Part shown: positions 61,834 through 64,000 of the stretch, one piece after another
Layout of the letters: every line of letters starts with the position of its first letter
Position numbering within the stretch: position 1 is the stretch's first letter
Source of the DNA: Streptomyces melanogenes
GTDB taxonomy: Bacteria; Actinomycetota; Actinomycetes; Streptomycetales; Streptomycetaceae
Reading direction: 5' to 3'
DNA length: 64,000 nucleotides
NCBI RefSeq assembly: GCF_014649795.1
Contig: NZ_BMTS01000015.1
Coordinates: forward strand, 62,001 to 126,000
Notes under the pieces: generated by a model
Told to the model about the DNA's origin: nothing
Database searches by the model: none
The model's input: only the letters and a program-made list of their open reading frames with translations
Translations under genes and position numbers: made by a program

Positions 61834-62319
61834 GTGAGACGAGCGCGCCCGGGGGCGGCGCCCCGAGTCGGGGGAACCCACGCCCGCAGGGCCGTGGGGG
61901 AGGACGGGCCGACCCTGACCAGCGTGGGCACAGGGGCCGACATAGCGCAGAGCGAAGAGCGGGAACAGCCCGGGGACACCCCCAGGCTCTGGCACATCAC
62001 CCTCAGCGTCTCCGGCGCCGAGGCCCCGCTCAAAGAGGTCCGGCGCGGCCTCGAACAGCTCGCCCACGACCACCCCTTCTTACTGACCAGCAGATACGCC
62101 AACGACCACGCCGAGATCCGCTACTGGGAAGAAGCCCGCGACCTGCACGACGCGGCCGCCGTCGCCCTCCGGCTCTGGGGCGAACACCGCTCCACCGCCA
62201 AACTCCCGCCCTGGGAGATCGTCGGCCTGGAAGTCATCGACCGCGAGACCTACCACCAGCGCCTCGCCGAAGGCTACGGACCCCCACCGGCCGCACCCGT
62301 CGGCGTCCACCCCTTTTGA
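61834..62319 (+). CDS. Small conserved protein with a TTA codon, unknown
   Basis: 161 residues from the GTG at 61834, chosen because AGGAGG lies 6 bases upstream; an in-frame GTG at 61783 and a shorter start at 61924 are possible. The conserved part is the last 120 residues: LWHITLSVSGAEAPLKEVRRGLEQLAHDHPFLLTSRYANDHAEIRYWEEARDLHDAAAVALRLWGEH. It may be a small alpha/beta domain. Located between proB and proA in Streptomyces. The codon at 62080-62082 is TTA, so translation should depend on bldA tRNA. The N-terminal 50 residues look unstructured. Function unknown. Confidence 0.8.
   Translation: MRRARPGAAPRVGGTHARRAVGEDGPTLTSVGTGADIAQSEEREQPGDTPRLWHITLSVSGAEAPLKEVRRGLEQLAHDHPFLLTSRYANDHAEIRYWEEARDLHDAAAVALRLWGEHRSTAKLPPWEIVGLEVIDRETYHQRLAEGYGPPPAAPVGVHPF
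62080..62082 (+). promoter_or_regulatory. In-frame TTA (bldA-dependent) codon
   Basis: CAC CCC TTC TTA CTG reads HPFLL in the small gene between proB and proA. TTA is very rare in Streptomyces genes and is read only by the developmentally regulated bldA tRNA. I found no other in-frame TTA in the window by eye. Confidence 0.8.
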
Positions 62320-62410
62320 CGCTCCCACCACCCGGAAACGACCACGACCGGACCGTGAGAGCGCCGTCTCGGAGAGTGGAATCCGTGCGGAACACCCCCG
62401 CCCGGCGCAC

Positions 62411-62422
62411 TACCCTGCGGAC
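62411..62422 (+). promoter_or_regulatory. -10 box, leaderless start for proA
   Basis: TACCCT at 62411-62416 is 6 bases before the ATG at 62423, with no ribosome-binding site. proA thus appears to have its own promoter despite lying downstream of proB. Confidence 0.55.
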
Positions 62423-63706
62423 ATGAGCGCGTCTACCCCGCACGAGAACCTGTCCCCGGTCACCCAGGCCGCCCACCGGGCCCGCACGGCCGCCGCCGAG
62501 ATCGCGCCATTGCCGCGCTCGGCCAAGGACGACGCGCTCCTGGCCATCGCCGACGCGCTCGACGCACGCACCAAGGAGATCGTCGAGGCCAACGCCCTCG
62601 ACATCGCCAAGGCCCGCGAAGCCGGAACCAGCGAGACCGTCATCGACCGGCTCACCCTCACCCCCGAACGGGTCCGCGCCATCGCCTCCGACGTACGCCA
62701 CGTCGCCGCCCTGCCCGACCCCGTCGGCGAAGTCGTCCGCGGCTCCACCCTCCCCAACGGCATCGACCTGCGCCAGGTCAGAGTCCCCCTCGGCGTCGTC
62801 GGCATCATCTACGAAGCCCGGCCCAACGTGACCGTCGACGCCGCCGCCCTCTGCCTCAAATCCGGCAACGCCGTCCTGCTGCGCGGCTCCTCCTCCGCCT
62901 ACGAATCCAACACCGCACTCGTCCAGGTGCTGCGCGACGCCGTCGGCGGCGCCGGACTCCCCGCCGACGCCATCCAGCTCGTCCCCGGCGAATCCCGCGA
63001 CTCCGTACGCGAGTTGATGCGCGCCCGCGGCCTCGTCGACGTCCTCATCCCGCGCGGCGGCGCCTCCCTCATCCGCACCGTCGTCGAGGAATCCACCGTC
63101 CCCGTCATCGAGACCGGCACCGGCAACTGCCACGTCTACGTGGACGCCCAGGCCGACCTCGACATGGCCGTCGACATCCTCATCAACTCCAAGGCCTCCC
63201 GCCCCTCCGTCTGCAACTCGGCCGAAACGCTCCTCGTCCACCAGGACATCGCCGACGCCTTCCTGCCCCGCGCCCTCGACGCCCTCGCCGAAGCCGGCGT
63301 CACCGTCCACGGCGATGAACGCGTCCAGTCCTACGCCGACGCCACGAAGGCCACCGTCGTGGCGGCCACCGCCGAGGACTGGGAGACCGAATACCTCTCC
63401 TACGACATCGCCGCCGCCGTCGTCGACTCCCTCGACGCCGCCGTCACCCACATCCGGCGATGGACCTCCGGCCACACCGAGGCGATCGTCACCACCTCCC
63501 AGGCCGCCGCCCGCCGCTTCACCCAACTGGTCGATTCCACCACCGTCGCCGTGAACGCCTCCACCCGCTTCACCGACGGCGGCCAGTTCGGCTTCGGCGC
63601 CGAGATCGGCATCTCCACCCAGAAGCTCCACGCCCGCGGCCCGATGGGCCTGCCCGAGCTCACCTCCACCAAGTACATCGTCACCGGGGACGGGCACGTC
63701 AGGTAG
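62423..63706 (+). CDS. proA: Gamma-glutamyl phosphate reductase
   Basis: 427-residue NADPH-dependent enzyme, second step of proline synthesis (aldehyde-dehydrogenase fold). The catalytic Cys lies in SRPSVCNSAETLLVH near 262. VPLGVVGIIYEARPNVTVDA near 122-141 and TDGGQFGFGAEIGISTQKLHARGPMGL near 383-410 are family hallmarks. ATG start, probably leaderless. A strong hairpin follows the stop. Confidence 0.97.
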   Translation: MSASTPHENLSPVTQAAHRARTAAAEIAPLPRSAKDDALLAIADALDARTKEIVEANALDIAKAREAGTSETVIDRLTLTPERVRAIASDVRHVAALPDPVGEVVRGSTLPNGIDLRQVRVPLGVVGIIYEARPNVTVDAAALCLKSGNAVLLRGSSSAYESNTALVQVLRDAVGGAGLPADAIQLVPGESRDSVRELMRARGLVDVLIPRGGASLIRTVVEESTVPVIETGTGNCHVYVDAQADLDMAVDILINSKASRPSVCNSAETLLVHQDIADAFLPRALDALAEAGVTVHGDERVQSYADATKATVVAATAEDWETEYLSYDIAAAVVDSLDAAVTHIRRWTSGHTEAIVTTSQAAARRFTQLVDSTTVAVNASTRFTDGGQFGFGAEIGISTQKLHARGPMGLPELTSTKYIVTGDGHVR

Positions 63707-63714
63707 GCGCGAAC

Positions 63715-63742
63715 CTCCCCCTCGGGCATCCCCGAGGGGGAG
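63715..63742 (+). terminator. Terminator after proA
   Basis: CTCCCCCTCGGG and CCCGAGGGGGAG form a perfect 12-pair stem around CATC, followed by AGTT. Confidence 0.8.
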
Positions 63743-63781
63743 AGTTCGGACACTCCCTGCCCAAAACGACCGCGCCGGGGC

Positions 63782-63793
63782 TACGCTGAACCC
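63782..63793 (+). promoter_or_regulatory. -10 box, leaderless start for the partial gene
   Basis: TACGCT at 63782-63787 is 6 bases before the GTG at 63794. Confidence 0.5.
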
Positions 63794-64000
63794 GTGCCGG
63801 ACGACGTGGGGGGCAAGCCGTTCCCGGACGGCTGGGAGCCCGACGACGACCGCGGGGGCGCGGACGACGCGTTCGCCTCCGTGGTCTTCGACGAGGACTT
63901 CGTACGGGCCGCCGAGATCCACGAACCAAGCGCCGTGGAACGGCTGTTGGCCGCCGCCCAAGCCCGCGCCGAGGCCGAAGCGGCCAGAGCCCGCGCCGGC
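63794..64000 (+). CDS. Partial acidic protein, 3' end beyond window
   Basis: The first 69 residues read MPDDVGGKPFPDGWEPDDDRGGADDAFASVVFDEDFVRAAEIHEPSAVERLLAAAQARAEAEAARARAG. The acidic N-terminus is followed by an Ala/Glu/Arg helix. It resembles the N-terminus of a membrane protein of unknown function found beside proA in Streptomyces, but the membrane part is out of view. Start inferred from the leaderless promoter pattern and reading frame. Confidence 0.7.
   Translation, partial: MPDDVGGKPFPDGWEPDDDRGGADDAFASVVFDEDFVRAAEIHEPSAVERLLAAAQARAEAEAARARAG

Overview
This is a chromosomal core segment of a Streptomyces (high-GC actinomycete). The evidence is very high GC, GTG starts, two clpP genes in tandem, an mre/pbp2/rodA cluster, an XRE/DUF397 pair, an LPXTG protein, and the gene order tig-clpP1-clpP2-clpX-valS-folC-ndk-mreBCD-mrdA-rodA-rne-rplU-rpmA-obgE-proB-proA. 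From memory this is the order of the SCO2585-SCO2620 region of S. coelicolor, read in the reverse direction. I see no prophage, IS transposase, CRISPR array or secondary-metabolite cluster.

Layout. 1-6.1 kb: two APC amino-acid permeases (the first cut by the window edge) flank bioY, an LPKTG surface protein and a membrane Ser/Thr kinase. 6.2-15.9 kb: rpiB, a Nei/Fpg glycosylase, an Eis-like acetyltransferase, a SpoIIE-type PP2C phosphatase, a DUF397/XRE regulator pair, an FtsX-type ABC exporter, an HD hydrolase and a small membrane protein. 16-21 kb: tRNA-Gly, tRNA-Pro and the protein-quality block tig, clpP1, clpP2, clpX. 21-30 kb: a secreted or anchored protein, valS, an orphan histidine kinase plus an extra MreB paralogue, then folC, a DUF4233 protein and ndk. 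30-36.6 kb: the cell-shape operon mreB, mreC, mreD, mrdA, rodA. 36.7-50.9 kb: a CYTH/CHAD protein, a two-gene radical-SAM set separated by a repetitive membrane protein, a very long RNase E/G with basic repeats, a TPR-like protein, then rplU-rpmA-obgE. 51-59 kb: a surface-glycan island with two Stealth-domain proteins (one fused to a GT4 glycosyltransferase), an unknown partner and a lipidated PIG-L deacetylase. 59.4-64 kb: galE, proB, a small TTA-containing gene, proA and a partial gene.

Three themes stand out. First, a family of long nested palindromes occupies six intergenic gaps. Segments shared with this family also lie inside the reading frame of the Ser/Thr kinase, where they encode part of its proline-rich linker. 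Second, the Stealth pair, the GT4-Stealth fusion, the deacetylase and galE look like a system for a phosphodiester-linked wall or spore polymer, close to the mre/pbp2/rodA wall-synthesis genes. Third, eight genes carry a TAnnnT -10 hexamer only 6-8 nt before the start codon, which predicts leaderless transcripts.

All functional calls come from reading motifs by eye. No database search was possible.
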